From the NCBI RefSeq assembly GCF_036884655.1, contig NC_088357.1, positions 11,251,501-11,315,500 on the forward strand: a stretch of DNA of 64,000 nucleotides. The letters are read 5' to 3'. Position numbers and translations under genes: made by a program. The DNA comes from Musa acuminata AAA Group (taxonomy: Eukaryota; Streptophyta; Magnoliopsida; Zingiberales; Musaceae). This document shows positions 36,354 through 49,300 of this stretch, one piece after another (position 1 is the stretch's first letter; each line of letters starts with the position of its first letter). The notes under the pieces are model-generated. The model saw only the letters and a list, made by a program, of their open reading frames with translations, was not told the origin of the DNA and searched no databases.

Positions 36354-37350
36354 ATGGCGGTGGGCAGCGAGATGGAGGCGGACATCGACGATCTGCCCAA
36401 GAACCCCGCCAACTACATGGCCCTGACCCCGCTCTGGTTCCTCGACCGAGCCGCCCTGGTCCACCCGAACCGCCTCTCCGTCGTCCACGGCCCCAAGCGG
36501 TTCACCTGGTCGGAGACGTACCAGCGCTGCCGCCGCCTCGCCTCCGCACTCGCCGCCCGCTCGATCGGCCCAGGATGCACGGTGACTCTCTCTCTCTCTC
36601 TCTCTCTCTCTCACTTATTTTAGTATTCTCTGTTTTTCTTTCTCCTGTGATGATTGCAGACAGGACGGCTTGATAGTTAAGTTGACCGTGTAATTTGTAT
36701 GGATAAATTTATGATGCTGTGAGATTTGCGTTGAGGACCGGATGTGTGGACATTCTGGAAACAGGAAATTTTATTTCGGCTTTCCATCTATTGATTTAGT
36801 CAGCTTTAGACTCTTGGATTCTTTACTCTTCTTCGTTTCTGTTGTTGGATGTAGGATGCTTTGGGTTCGTCGTGTTCAGGAGCGTATGCTTATGGATGAT
36901 ATATATACTTGTTCGGGAAGTTATATTTGAGCTACTTATTATTATTTTTAATATTATATGTATTTTTATTGGTTTTATACTCACCTCCTCTGTTTAGATT
37001 GCCCTGTGTTCTTGTGGTTATGGCTGCATATAAGATCCTTCGAGATTTGCTTTCGAATACCTGTGGTTGTTACTGATGGATCGACAATTTGTTTTTTTTT
37101 TTTGTGAATTTATCCGTTTGATATACTCGAGACTTTTGGATTTTTTTTTTTCACTCTCGTTGTTCTGTTATTTTTCTGGCTACTATTGCACAAAACTTAA
37201 GAAAATTAATAACCATCCATACCTCCAACCGTGTGGATAAAATTTATTCTGGATCAGAAAATAATACTTTAGCTTTTTTTATTTTTTATTTAATTTTTAC
37301 ACATTTTCAATATTGTTTTTTGATATTGTTTAATTAAAGCTACAATTATT

Positions 37351-37419
<69 letters not shown>

Positions 37420-40400
37420 TTTTGGGTTTTCATTTTTTGTATCCCATAGTTAACTTAGTAAAATTTGAGAATAAAGAAATCAACTCGGATATGAGTTTCT
37501 CAAGATAAAAAATTTAACATATTATGATGGTTGATCCATTTTGTAGCTCTTGTCAGTTCACACTGCATAAATATCATTATAAATATTTTTTTTTTCTAAA
37601 GATATACATAAATGTGATTGTAATTTGCCTTGTATAACTGATGAATCAAATCTGCCTCTCTTTCTTTCGAGTTAAGTGCAAATTATCCTTCTAAAGACAT
37701 CTACATGTCTCTTGCAGTCTACAAATGTGCAGCAAGAGAGTGAACTAGTTCAGTTGTTTTCCTAACATTCATACAATATAATTAATGAACATGAAATCTC
37801 TTCTTGATTATTCAACTGAAAATGCTTGGGCTCCACCGTGTCTACTAATACAAGGTTGAGGAGTTCAACACTTAAATAAGTGGATTGAGTTGGTTTTTCA
37901 TTATTAGGTGTGAAATGTGTTGTCACCATTGTCATTAGCTGTGACATGATAGTGACATTGACCATGTAAGACAAGATGTTTCAGATCATGGAAAGTTAGA
38001 AGAAGAACCTTCCATTTGTTGTTAGAGGTTCTAATATCAAATAGATTTTTCTAAAGCATTCGGTTTCAAGATGAGAGTTGTTATATCGAATTCAAAGATA
38101 TAGAGATGACTTCGATACCAAGATAATACATAACAAGATTTCAAGTGTAACACAAATGTTTCATTAAAGCTGACTAAGACTTATTTTCAATTTTTTGCCC
38201 TATTAGTATATTTTCTCATTTAAACTAAATGGTTTCTTCCCTTTAAAACTATATTAATAAACTGATGTTAACATTACTTTAGATTATGTCGAAATTGCTT
38301 CTGTTTTCTTCTCATGCTAATAACTTTGGTGCTTTGGTAAATAACTATGAGGCTTAAGTCATATACGTTATCTTATTCTTAGGTAGCTGTAATTGCACCA
38401 AACATCCCAGCTATCTATGAAGCTCATTTTGGAGTTCCAATGGCTGGAGCAGTCTTGAACACTGTCAACATTCGGCTAAATGCTGCTACAATTGCATTTC
38501 TATTGGGGCATTCTTCAGCAACAGTTGTTATAGTGGACCAGGAATTTTTCACTTTGGCAGAGGAATCATTGAAGATCATAGCAGAGGAAAAGAAAGCCGC
38601 TTTCAAACCACCACTTCTCATTGTTGTAGGTGATGAAACATGTGATCCCATGTCTCTTCAACATGCTTTGAGAAAAGGTGCTATTGATTATGAGAAATTT
38701 CTGGAATCTGGGGATCCTGATTTTGCTTGGAAGCCACCAAAGGATGAGTGGCACAGCATTGCACTAGGCTACACGTCTGGGACGACATCCAGCCCCAAGG
38801 GAGTGGTGTTGCACCACAGGGGTGCTTATCTTATGGCTCTCAGTTGTGCTTTAATATGGGGAATGAATGAAGGAGCTGTCTACTTGTGGACTTTGCCCAT
38901 GTTTCATTGCAATGGTTGGTGCTATGCTTGGACATTGGCAGCCCTTTGTGGAACAAGCATATGCCTCCGTCAGGTATTGTTCCAATTTGTTGATATTTTT
39001 TAAATTTTTTTTGCAAACTATGTAAATAAGATTTATGCTTGTCTTTTATTCTTTAGATAGTTCAGACAGAGTAGATTGAGTTAATGTTTTTGTTGCCCCA
39101 TTCTCTCTTCTTCTTTCCTTTTTTCTTGGTTCAAGTTACTGGCAGTTGCCATTTTTAAGACCCTCACATAATTTCCATATTACCAAAAGACTTTAGGATT
39201 ATCTAGTTTCAACATATTATATCTTATTTCGATGTTGTTATAGCTCAATCTACTGATATTTGATGAAAATTAGTAAATTACTTAAATCTGACTAGGGTAA
39301 GTAATTTAGATATCACAAGTTGCGGCTTTTGTTTGAGAAAATTATTAACTTAACAGCAGCCATATACATTCATGATTAGTAGTGCACAGTGCAGATTCTA
39401 TTTTATTAGTCTATTGTCAACCTTTATTTGAGATGACAAGGCTTTTGCTTCTCTAGAAATAAAAGGGTGTCCACTGAATGCTCCTACCATAGCAGCCTGT
39501 TTAATTAAAAATGGGCCTTTGCCAAATGGAATTAAAGAGGAAGTTGTGATGTTATTGTCATTCTTGTTATCCGAGTCTTCCCTTTATCAAGAGCATTTCT
39601 GAATAAGAGAACTCCATGGAAGATGCTGGTGAATGTTGTCACTGGCACTTTGCAAAATCTTTACATGCTAGTATCTTCATCAAAGATAAGTTCAAGAGAG
39701 AGGAACTTACCATAAGTGAAGAAAGGGCTTGCTGGTTGTTGAATTGTCTATTTTCCTTTTATCTCTAATTTATGCCGGTGTAATTTCTAGCTCTGAAAAG
39801 AGGGTGACTGCATTAACTCTATAAGTATTATGATTGATGGAAATTATAATTGTATGTGGATCATAATTACTATACAGATTTGTTTTCTTTTCTACATCTT
39901 ATGTTTTAATCACATAGGTACTGCTCTAGTAGAATCCAGATATTCATTAATAGATGTCCTGTTCCAAAAGATCTTTTTGAGATATCGATTCTTTTCTTGC
40001 TTGGAAAAAATGAGTTGGATATAATAAATTATTATTTTACCAGCCACCTGTTAATTTTATGTCCAAATAGGAATGTTGGTGACTGTTCTCCAATAGATAG
40101 TGTTAAAGAAGGATATTTTGAGTACTTTCTTCCCTATGTTAGTACCGATCTGGTTAAAATGGAAAATATGGAAGTAGACTCTCTGCAGAAATAAGTTTAT
40201 TGCAGACATACGAGGTGCAGTATCCAAAAACTACAAAAAAAGAAGTACACAAAGCTGCCTTGACCTATTTCTGGATGGTTAACATTCCAACTTTGTCAAT
40301 TACATTTAAGGTACCATGTGGCTGGATATTCTTTGTTGTTGAAAGAAACAGATAATGATATTGCTATACAATATATATGGTCCATTTGTTGACAACAAGA

Positions 40401-41512
40401 ATCATGCCACTGCATTATGTGGTCCTGTTTATCTTCAATCACTTGCAATTTCTTTATTTTCAGTAGGGAAAATTTTAGTTTCCGGTTCCATTTTGTCTCC
40501 TTTACTGGTGAACTGCACAAGTTGCATGTTTTGTTGTCAAGTTAATCCATGTATAATTTCATCAACAGTTTAGTTATTTCGTGGACTTGGGTGAGAAAAA
40601 GTTACTATTATTTTTTTGCTCAGAAACCATGTTGAGTACATAAGCTTACTAATCTTTGTGTAGGTCACAGCCAAGTCTGTATACTCGGCCATAGCCAAGC
40701 AAGGTGTCACCCATTTCTGTGCAGCCCCTGTTGTCCTGAACGCAATCGTCAATGCCCCTCCAAGCGACACCATCCTCCCTCTTCCCCGTGTTGTCAACGT
40801 GAACACCGCCGGAGCTGCCCCACCCCCATCGGTGCTGGCAGGAATGACAAAACTTGGTTTCCGTGTCACCCACACATATGGCCTATCGGAGACCTTCGGT
40901 CCGTCCGTCCTCTGTGCATGGAAGCCTGAATGGGACCTTCTTCCGCTCGAAGAACGAGCTCGTGTCCATGCTCGCCAAGGTGTTCGCTACGTTGGGCTGG
41001 AAGGCCTAGACGTTGTCAACATGAAAACTATGGCTCCGGTCCCTGCTGATGGTACCACTCTCGGGGAAATTGTCATGCGAGGAAATGTTGTCATGAAGGG
41101 CTACTTGAAGAACCCAAAGGCAAATGCAGAGACCTTTGCTCATGGTTGGTACCATTCCGGTGACATAGGTGTAAAGCACCCCGACGGATATATAGAAGTG
41201 AAGGACCGTGCCAAAGACATTATCATCTCAGGGGGTGAGAACATTAGTAGCTTGGAGGTTGAGAGCTACCTGTACATGCATCCTGCGGTGCTGGAGGTAT
41301 CAGTGGTGGCTCGACCGGACGAGCAGTGGGGAGAGTCGCCGTGCGCATTTGTGACTCTGAAGGAGGGAGTGGATCAATCCAACGAGCAAGCACTGGCAGA
41401 AGATATTATCAAGTTTTGCCGTGCAAAGATGCCGGCATACTGGGTGCCCAAGTCCGTGGTGTTTGGACCGCTGCCAAAGACAGCTACTGGGAAGATTAAG
41501 AAGCATGAATGA
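36354..41512 (+). CDS. Acyl-activating enzyme (AMP-dependent CoA ligase, AAE1/BZO1-like), 555 aa, 3 exons, C-terminus frameshifted
   Basis: Exons 36354-36581, 38383-38973 and 40664-41512, all GT-AG and in frame. The protein forms an acyl-adenylate from a carboxylic acid and ATP, then the CoA thioester. Visible ANL-family motifs are the P-loop YTSGTTSSPKG (206-216), TYGLSETFGP (344-353), GWYHSGDIG (434-442), the hinge KDRAKDIIISGGENIS (453-468), and the catalytic lysine K550 in PKTATGK. It most resembles plant clade-VI AAEs (AAE1; benzoate/cinnamate-CoA ligases such as BZO1 and CNL), which are about 570 aa and often end in SRL or SKL for peroxisome import. Here the frame stops at KKHE; a single missing base separates it from a downstream frame ending QSRL at 41559. 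The substrate cannot be told from sequence. The first exon is GC-rich, and introns carry (CT)n and (AT)n repeats. Confidence 0.92.
36584..36613. repeat. (CT)n microsatellite at the start of AAE intron 1
   Basis: It begins 2 nt after the donor GT, so length changes could bring it close to the splice site. Confidence 0.95.
37355..37417. repeat. (AT)n microsatellite in AAE intron 1
   Basis: About 31 uninterrupted AT units in the 1.8-kb first intron. Confidence 0.97.
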
Positions 41513-41559
41513 GGACGAAGGCCAAGGCAATGGGACCTGTCAAACAGAGCAGGCTGTAA
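41513..41559 (+). pseudogene. Out-of-frame remnant of the AAE C-terminus with peroxisomal signal (SRL)
   Basis: Read one frame over from the upstream CDS, starting at AGG 41512-41514, the DNA encodes RTKAKAMGPVKQSRL followed by TAA at 41557-41559. This is the family's usual end, with SRL as a type-1 peroxisomal targeting signal. One base is missing between the histidine codon at 41504-41506 and this segment. It is either a true mutation or a base-call error. Confidence 0.8.
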
Positions 41560-41709
41560 ACATGGCTTTTCAGGATATGGAGTTAGCTGCTGTTGTAAGT
41601 GGTCTTTAATATTGCGGTCCGTGATTCGAGCTTTGTCAGTAAATGTAGCACAAACCTTATGCGGTGGTGGTTTTCTGGCGGAATTATGCATTTATTTATG
41701 ACTCTCTTT

Positions 41710-41715
41710 AATAAA
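41710..41715 (+). terminator. Polyadenylation signal AATAAA of the AAE gene
   Basis: AATAAA about 200 nt after the AAE stop, a normal plant 3' UTR distance. Confidence 0.55.
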
Positions 41716-42583
41716 GTTTGGTCCCCAGCCGAGTCTATGTAAAGAAAAGGCGTGAATCTTTGGTGCCAACCAAATCTGTGTAATCTCGATTGACAGCGTA
41801 ACACTCTTTAGTTGGATTGTATGGTGGTAAAAGGTCCGGTTGTGTTTATAGTTCATTGTCTTCTTCTCTACTTTCCAGGATCACCCCATGCCAGCCAATA
41901 CACTTGATCGACTGACTTCCTTGAACTTGGATAAGGTGTTCTCAGTTCAACCTAATTCAGCGCAACCTGAACTAGTTTTACCATTTGAATCCAACATACA
42001 ACTCTATTTACAATTCTATTTAATTTTTTTTAAAATATTTTAAGAACATCTCTTCCTACAAATGAATGTTTATGCTTCTTTATTATTATTATTATTTTTT
42101 ATTTTTTCTCTTCAAATAATATCGGACAATAAAAGATATAGGAGGATGAAGAGAGTGGACAGAGACGGATATAGATAGGGGAGGTGAAGTGCGAGATGAA
42201 TTATTATTATTCTGTTTTCTTCTCTTCATTTTTGTTTTTATTATTTTTTATAGATTATTGGGATTGTGAATAACAAAAAGGGCAATCAATTGCAAGCTTA
42301 TAAAAAGAATATAAGAAACAAAAGCTTTTACATATCTAGAATAAAAGCTTGGAAATAGTGATCATCTAAAATTTAATATACAATATATGCTCCACCAAAT
42401 ATTTTGACTTTACTTGTATTCTTTTAAACATTCGAGTAGTTGGCATATGTCATTATTTTTTGTATTCCCTAAATGAATTTGTATCACTAGCCATTAATTA
42501 TGATTGTTATTAATTTTAAGAAATATTAAAAATTATCATATCCGGCATACATTTCATATTTTCACCAAAAGCTTAAAACATTT

Positions 42584-42624
<41 letters not shown>

Positions 42625-43425
42625 TTATTCAAGATCCTAATATAATTTGAAATTTCAAAATCATTATGCCAGTCAAGCAATAGCAGTACTTACATATAAG
42701 CTAAAGTTAAATATCTCTAGATATTGATGTGACACGTCTAATTTATTTGACGTATTTAACTTATTCATAATCTCTTATTTTCGACATATTTTTCATGTTC
42801 AACTCGTTCATTTAAGCCCAAATCTCTCTCATCTCCATCACTATCTTTCTTAGAAGTCCATCCATCCTATTGTCACCCCTCTTTCGATTGCGCTCTCATA
42901 ATTATATCGTCCACACCCATTTCAATATCCATCAATAATTTATGTTGAAATAGTTTCTCTATTATTAGATCTACAAGGCCATCGTCATTAAGAATTGTCC
43001 ATACTCCTTTATAGTTATGATTCGTAAGATCAATCTACGACTATCATGAGCTCCTCTCATTTAAAATTTTGATTTCTTTCTTTTACCCATTTATTTTGAT
43101 ATACATTATTAATAAAAATATCATATTACGATGGATCAGGATTATAAGTTTATAATGATATAAAGAATATTTTTCATCAATTCAGAATTAACATCCATCT
43201 ATTATATCCATTACACACTTATCGAGAGTCATAACTTTTATCATTAATAGATATGATAATTAAAATCAGATTTATCTTTATTATTAATCAATAAAATTCA
43301 AATTATCTATTAAATCATTATTAATATACCCCACCCGAGACCGAAACCGAAACCGAAACCGCAACCCATTAAATGAAGGTCACGCAACCGCACGGCAAAA
43401 CCGCTTGAGGTGACCACAACCGGCC
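41716..43425. other. Intergenic AT-rich DNA after the AAE gene
   Basis: No gene is seen. It includes an (AT)n run at 42586-42621, several ATT-rich patches and, just before the next gene, a short CCGAAA repeat (43335-43364). Confidence 0.6.
42586..42621. repeat. (AT)n microsatellite
   Basis: About 18 AT units. Confidence 0.95.
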
Positions 43426-43433
43426 TATTTAAA
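43426..43433 (+). promoter_or_regulatory. TATA-like box of the small GC-rich gene
   Basis: TATTTAAA 84 bp before the ATG at 43510, in a spot where GC content rises sharply. Confidence 0.5.
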
Positions 43434-43509
43434 TGCCTTCTCCTCATCTCCTTCCCGTGAAAGAAAAGCGGTGGAAGGAGGGATCGGGTGTTCGAGGGAA
43501 GCGGCGCTG

Positions 43510-43920
43510 ATGAAGTCGGACAAGGGCGGGCTGAAGGAGTACTGGAAGCGGCCCGAGCACCGCGGCGGCGGAGAGGAGGGGCGACGGCGCCTGTGCCGCG
43601 CGGAGCTCGGCGGGGGCGGGCATCGCCGCCGGTTTTGGCGGCTCAAGATATCGCCGCGGCTGGGGTTCCTCCGTGCGACCTCTCCCCAGCGGATCCTCCC
43701 CCAGATCCGCGACGCCTACGTGCGGATGATGCTCCGCTTCGCCAGGGCGACCCCACTCGGCGTCACCTACGGCGGGGGCGGGGGCGGGGGCGGGGCCGGG
43801 GCGGTCGGGTTCGCGCGGGAGCCGCTCAGGGAGTACGACGAGAAGGTGGTCGTCGAGATCTACAAGTCGCTCGTCGCCGACTCGGCCAATGCGGGAGGCG
43901 CGGTCGGTTTGCGGCCATAG
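43510..43920 (+). CDS. Small uncharacterised plant protein, 136 aa, single exon
   Basis: The ATG at 43510 opens a GC-rich frame with stop at 43920. An upstream in-frame extension exists only with a GTG start, so ATG is chosen. The N-terminal half is very basic (RRRFWRLKISPRLGF). A central segment, RILPQIRDAYVRMMLRFA, looks amphipathic. A run of eight glycines follows, and then REPLREYDEKVVVEIYKSLV. I recall similar small intronless plant proteins with a DAYVRMM-like core, but none with a known function. I see no signal peptide or transmembrane segment. The TATA-like box, GC bias and conserved-looking core argue for a real gene. The exact function is unknown. Confidence 0.7.
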   Translation: MKSDKGGLKEYWKRPEHRGGGEEGRRRLCRAELGGGGHRRRFWRLKISPRLGFLRATSPQRILPQIRDAYVRMMLRFARATPLGVTYGGGGGGGGAGAVGFAREPLREYDEKVVVEIYKSLVADSANAGGAVGLRP

Positions 43921-46224
43921 GTGGCGTCAGCCCTCTCTCGCCGTCTCTAATTTCCGTGGCGCCACCGAATAAAGAAACTGTGTATCCTAAATAAATAAAT
44001 AAATTTTATTTTATTTCTCCTTTTATAAATTGCTTTTACAGGCTTTGGTAATGCCTGACCGGCGAATGGATTAATGACAACAAGTTCTTCGACGTGATAC
44101 CGAAAATAATGCTTCCAAACAGTACAGATATGAGGTTCTATGGACGCATCTTTCATCGGTGGTGGTGGAGGAAGAATCTTCCGAGCACTAACTGCTCTCG
44201 CTTCATTGTACCAATTCAGCGAAAATTGTACCAATAGAGGGACTATTGCACTAACTACAAACCAGTCCTTTATCCATCACTCTCCTTATCCACACTCGTG
44301 ATTCTCTTAACTGGAATGTTAAGATTGTTTGTTATATTTTATATTTTTATTGATAAAATTAATGATATTAGAATAAATGAATCTAAATAATATTTATTTT
44401 CATAATTATAAAGATACCTATAATTTTTTAAAATATAGGATCATGATATTAAAGATAATTAATAATAATAAATAATATGTAATTAATAGTAAAAAAAAAA
44501 CCCCACTTGCTTTTGATGCTGGCCGTCGGTTCAATTGAATTCATGACTTGGGGTAATTTGATGCAAAGAAAGGTATGTTATTTATTGTAAAACGAAGTTA
44601 TTGTTAACCAAACTTCAACCGCAGAATCTACTGCTCCTTCAAAATGGCCCCCTTTACCAAAATCACTCTGTGTATGCTTTTCAGTTGGAGTCATCATCAT
44701 CTTCGGAAAGGGTCTCAAGTGTTAAAAATCATAAAAATTATTTTTGTTAATGTTTTTTAAGTTAGCATTAGGAAGTAAAAAAGGATTCAAATGGGTTTGG
44801 AAAGCTAAATAATCATATTAATAATCTCCTTATTTCGTAAGAGCAGTTACGTGGAATCGCTTAGTTTTGAGAGGTCTTATGTCCCAACATCCAAAAGAAA
44901 TTTAAAAGAATATCTCTATCACACCAAATGTACTTGTTAAACTTAGCTACTAAAGATTTTGGACTCAAATTCTTCCTTTGCTATAAAAAAATATAAATAA
45001 TATCTTAATAGAAGATTTAAACAAAGAAAACTTATGATATGCGTCGACTGGCCTAACGTCCATCGTGTCAAAAAGAGAAAACTAAAATCAGAATCTACTT
45101 TTACATTGGACACAGTCTTCCACATATAAATATTTTACATAACCATATGAAATGTCTCAGCTACTTCCAACTATTACAATGTCTCTCCATGATATATCTA
45201 ACTCGAGTCATGACAGTGCATGACTATAAAAAGCATACGAGATGATCATATGGCATACTATGAATCATTGGTGATGTCTATTTTCCTCCAAAGGAAAGAA
45301 AAGGAATTCGGTGGTGGCGATGCAGAAAAATGTCACAACCATCATCGTTACAAGTTATGATGCTTAGGACTAAGAAAAATATATATATATATATCCCACA
45401 GCATTGCAAAATTGATCTTATAAAACATCAACTTGCCACTAGATTTGGAGCCCCAACCATTCTTCCCTTGTTCCAAAAGATTGGAATTCCATACATGATT
45501 AGCCAGAGTATGCATTATAAAATTGACACAATCTAATCTACACAGCAGTAAAATGTTTGTCTACACCAATATGTAATGCATCTAACAGTATTAAGCACGG
45601 TGCTTCGATTCATAATAAATTTTGACAATAATGATAATGTTCTACATTTGTTAATCTGCCGGTGCTTAGTGATGATAAGTTTACATTCCACAAACTTAAT
45701 GCAATTTAAATTACACAATGTATTGCAACTAAATGAATACAAGGATAGATGTTCTGGATGACTAGGAGGAATAAAACAATTAAGTAGGATTAGCCATAAA
45801 TTAAAAGGGAACAAACTAACACCACTTTGTTTCCTTTAGTCAAACGAAACCTGTACATGACTACTGGAGTTAGAAAATACTCCCCTCGATTTTGAAGAGA
45901 CTATTTGGAGACTCCTAATGCCAAATCCACAAAAGAACACACCAAACCAAACTAATGCAATTCAAGCCTTTCGCCACTTGAGGGATGTCTTGTTAGCATG
46001 AGCTAAGAAAGAAACTGGAAACTTAGCATGTACGCATTTGCATACTACTTTTACCTTTGTACACCAAATCGTGTGTGTTGAGATTTGACCGTGTGGACTC
46101 AGTATGTCCTCAAGCCCTTTCTCTGGAGGCAATGGTCTGATTTCCGTGCGGTTACCAGATAAATTGTGAAGGAAAACTCTCTAGAACCCCTTAAGATCTT
46201 TAATTATGGAACAGTTCCAATCAT
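43921..46224. other. Intergenic DNA between the small gene and the response regulator
   Basis: No gene is recognisable. AT-rich throughout; a short (AT)6 lies near 45380-45392. The rightmost part is probably the 3' UTR of the minus-strand response regulator. Confidence 0.55.
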
Positions 46225-46316
46225 CTTGAAGAATTCATAATTGCTTCATGGCATAGAGACTCCAATGCTTCTTCAAGAATTCATAATTGCTTAATGGTAT
46301 AGAGACTCCAATGCTA
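46225..46316. repeat. 46-bp tandem duplication at the 3' end of the response regulator gene
   Basis: GAATTCATAATTGCTTCATGG...AGACTCCAATGCT at 46231 recurs at 46277 with two differences. The second copy ends at the stop codon of the response regulator (46314-46316, minus strand), so the duplicated piece begins right at the CDS end and fills the first part of its 3' UTR. Confidence 0.8.
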
Positions 46317-49300
46317 AACTGGGGGGTTAAAGTTGAACTCATTATCAACCTGCCCAATCCCTTCTTGCTGCTGCAAACCAAAAAGAACTGCAGTGTGAGG
46401 TATGATGATCCAAACATTGTATTTAATCAGTAACTTGCTAAAAGAAAAGTTGTGTGGTACTCGAGAATGCTTCCATTGTTCTAGCACATAATGAAGTTAT
46501 GTTCAGCGGTATTAATGCTACAGTTTGCTCAAAATTAGACCATCCTCCGTATATTTTGACTTACTTTTCAGCTGTCAATTACATGATAAATGATAACAGG
46601 TGACTGCCAAAGTCTCAATCTAGTGCCTACGTCAATCATTGTACAATATAACACAATGTATCTGTATGGTTGGTATTGGTTGATACAGACAGGGTCAGAT
46701 CCAAACCACCTAAAGCCTCTTTAATAGTCTTTTGCTTTTTATAACTTTTTATATCAATAATAAATCAAAATATGTTTCTAATACTTGTCATAAACCAGAT
46801 ATCAAGACATCTACATAAAAGAACTAAAAATACATCAAATTAGCACATAATGTGTGATACATATATCATCTATACATCATAAATAGATAATCGAAAACTC
46901 GTAAATAGATGGACTAAAACACTACACTAGTGGGACAAATCTTATCATAAAAACGAATGACACATTGCCTAGGAAGTGGGTCTAGGTCCAGTCCACAATG
47001 TCATGTGGTTGGACACATGAATGACATGCTTTCACAACAGTTACATAAACGATATGCTTTCGTAACACTTGATATTGATATGCTGTCATTGTTGAATCGA
47101 AATAGCAATGATAATGGGGCATCTGGGTCAGAAAATTGACTCCTGGTACTAACCAACGAGATAGAAGGAAGGGCAAGGGCTATTATGGTTGTTGATATTT
47201 AACAAGTTCTATGTGATGCAACCATGATCACTGTTGAGCAGTAAACAATCAATAATATATTGTCATGTAAGTCATATGAAGCCACAGACTCAGCAAAATG
47301 AGACCAATTATTGACAACACATTGTGCCCATGAAATCCACCACATTGATATAGAGGTTGTGACCAAAAAAGAACTTAACGACTTGATCTTATTTAAGTTG
47401 TCTCTCGTTTCCTTCCAAGTCACCCTTGCCCTTGTCTTTATTCTAACTGATCTGGTAAATGATTCAATGTTATGATCATCATCTTAAGTGGTACAAGTAA
47501 AATACTACTTTTTTCATGCTCATCTTCCTTTCGTTTGCTTGCCGGAAACACAAGACCTCTGGCTCTGACCACCATCATTAATGGATGTGCTATTATCCAC
47601 CTCATTACATCATTGTTGATCTCATAAAGACTTGAATCAAATGGAGGGGTCTCTTCATCCTCCATGATTTATCGCTTCTCAATGACATCTAATGGATTAA
47701 CTGAATGCGATGAGTGACCTTTACCCATGCCACATTGTAGGGATGACTGAAATTGACTGTTTGTAAAAAAAAGGACTGTTTGCACCATGACACACAAAAC
47801 GCTAACTGTTTTGTATCTTGAACATATGCTAATGTGTAGCCCTGGTCCTCATACCAAATTGCTTCATCCTATAGGTCAACTTCGATTTGTTTTGAGATAC
47901 ACTGAGATAGACATGGTAGATCTCCTACCTCATCAACAAGTGGATCATCCTAATTCTTTGTTGCACATATCTAATTATATCATAGGACATGAATCATTCT
48001 AGTAAACAGAGTGTCAACCAAGGTTTTAAATACCGTACCGGTGTATCGAGCTTTGCTCGATATGGTACGGCATGGCATACCGAGCAATACACCTAAAATA
48101 GACATACAACCCTTCGAAAATATATGAAAAATAGAAAAAAATAGTTAGGATAAAGTTTTTAAGTTAAAAATAAATATATATTTAGTATAATTTTAACAAA
48201 ACTAATATAAATTAGATAAGAATAGTGCCACATATCTTTTTTGGGCTTTGAGGAGTAGCCTTGTGTAGGGTTCGCAATTTCGATCTTTTCCGGATCGTCC
48301 TTCCATTAATATTAAATTATCTATAGAAAAATTATTTAAATTGTTCGATTATTTTGTATACAACTTAAACATTAAAATTCAAATGAATTAAGAAATCACA
48401 TACAGATATACTTGATTCTACCATCAAACCGAACGACAAACCTCCATGGGTAGTGGATCGAGGTCCTCAATCTTATGTATCTGTATATCAATATGATATG
48501 TTTGTCGAACCTAATCCTAAAATTAATCTCATGACATAGTTTATTGATACACCGTATGCCATTGGTGCATCAATGTGGTGATGGTCGTAGGTTGATTGTC
48601 ATGAATACACGTGTTTGAAGCGACTCCCGATGCATGTATTGGTGAATATCAAAACTTCTACTTTCGCTACTGATTTGCTACTCCGTATTATACTATTGCT
48701 CGGAGAAGTATGACCAACTATCACCGTACTGCTATTAGCCGTAAGATTCTCCATAATACGTGCATAAACTTGACTAGTACCTCGTCGAGTTCCATGATTT
48801 GAATCTTGGGTAGCATGTGTAAAATATTGCTCCTCGGTCTATGCACCACCCTCAAATTGTATAGACGAGACCTCTTGATTAAAAAGTTTTTCCTCATAAT
48901 CCTCCTAAATTTGATTTAATCCACAATTCATTGTTTTGTTGAGTTTAGGAGAATAAAAATATGAGAATAAGAGAGAGAATGTGAGAAAAATGAGTTTGAG
49001 AGATTTTAAAAGAATGTGAGGATGAAATGGAATGAAATAGGAGGGAGGAAAGGGTTCAAAAACCCTTGAGGTTGACCGTTGGAATATTGTTACCATTTGG
49101 TAACGATCGGTTTCGACCGTTATCGCCCGGTACAGGTCGGTAATGATCGAAATTTCGATCATTATCGCCTGGTACAGCCCCGTATCGCCTGACACCAGGC
49201 CAAATACCTGATATCTGATATCACCCATACCGAGCGATATGGTACGGTATTCAAATCATTGGTATCAACTGAATTTGATTCACGTTCTTCCTTATCTCTG

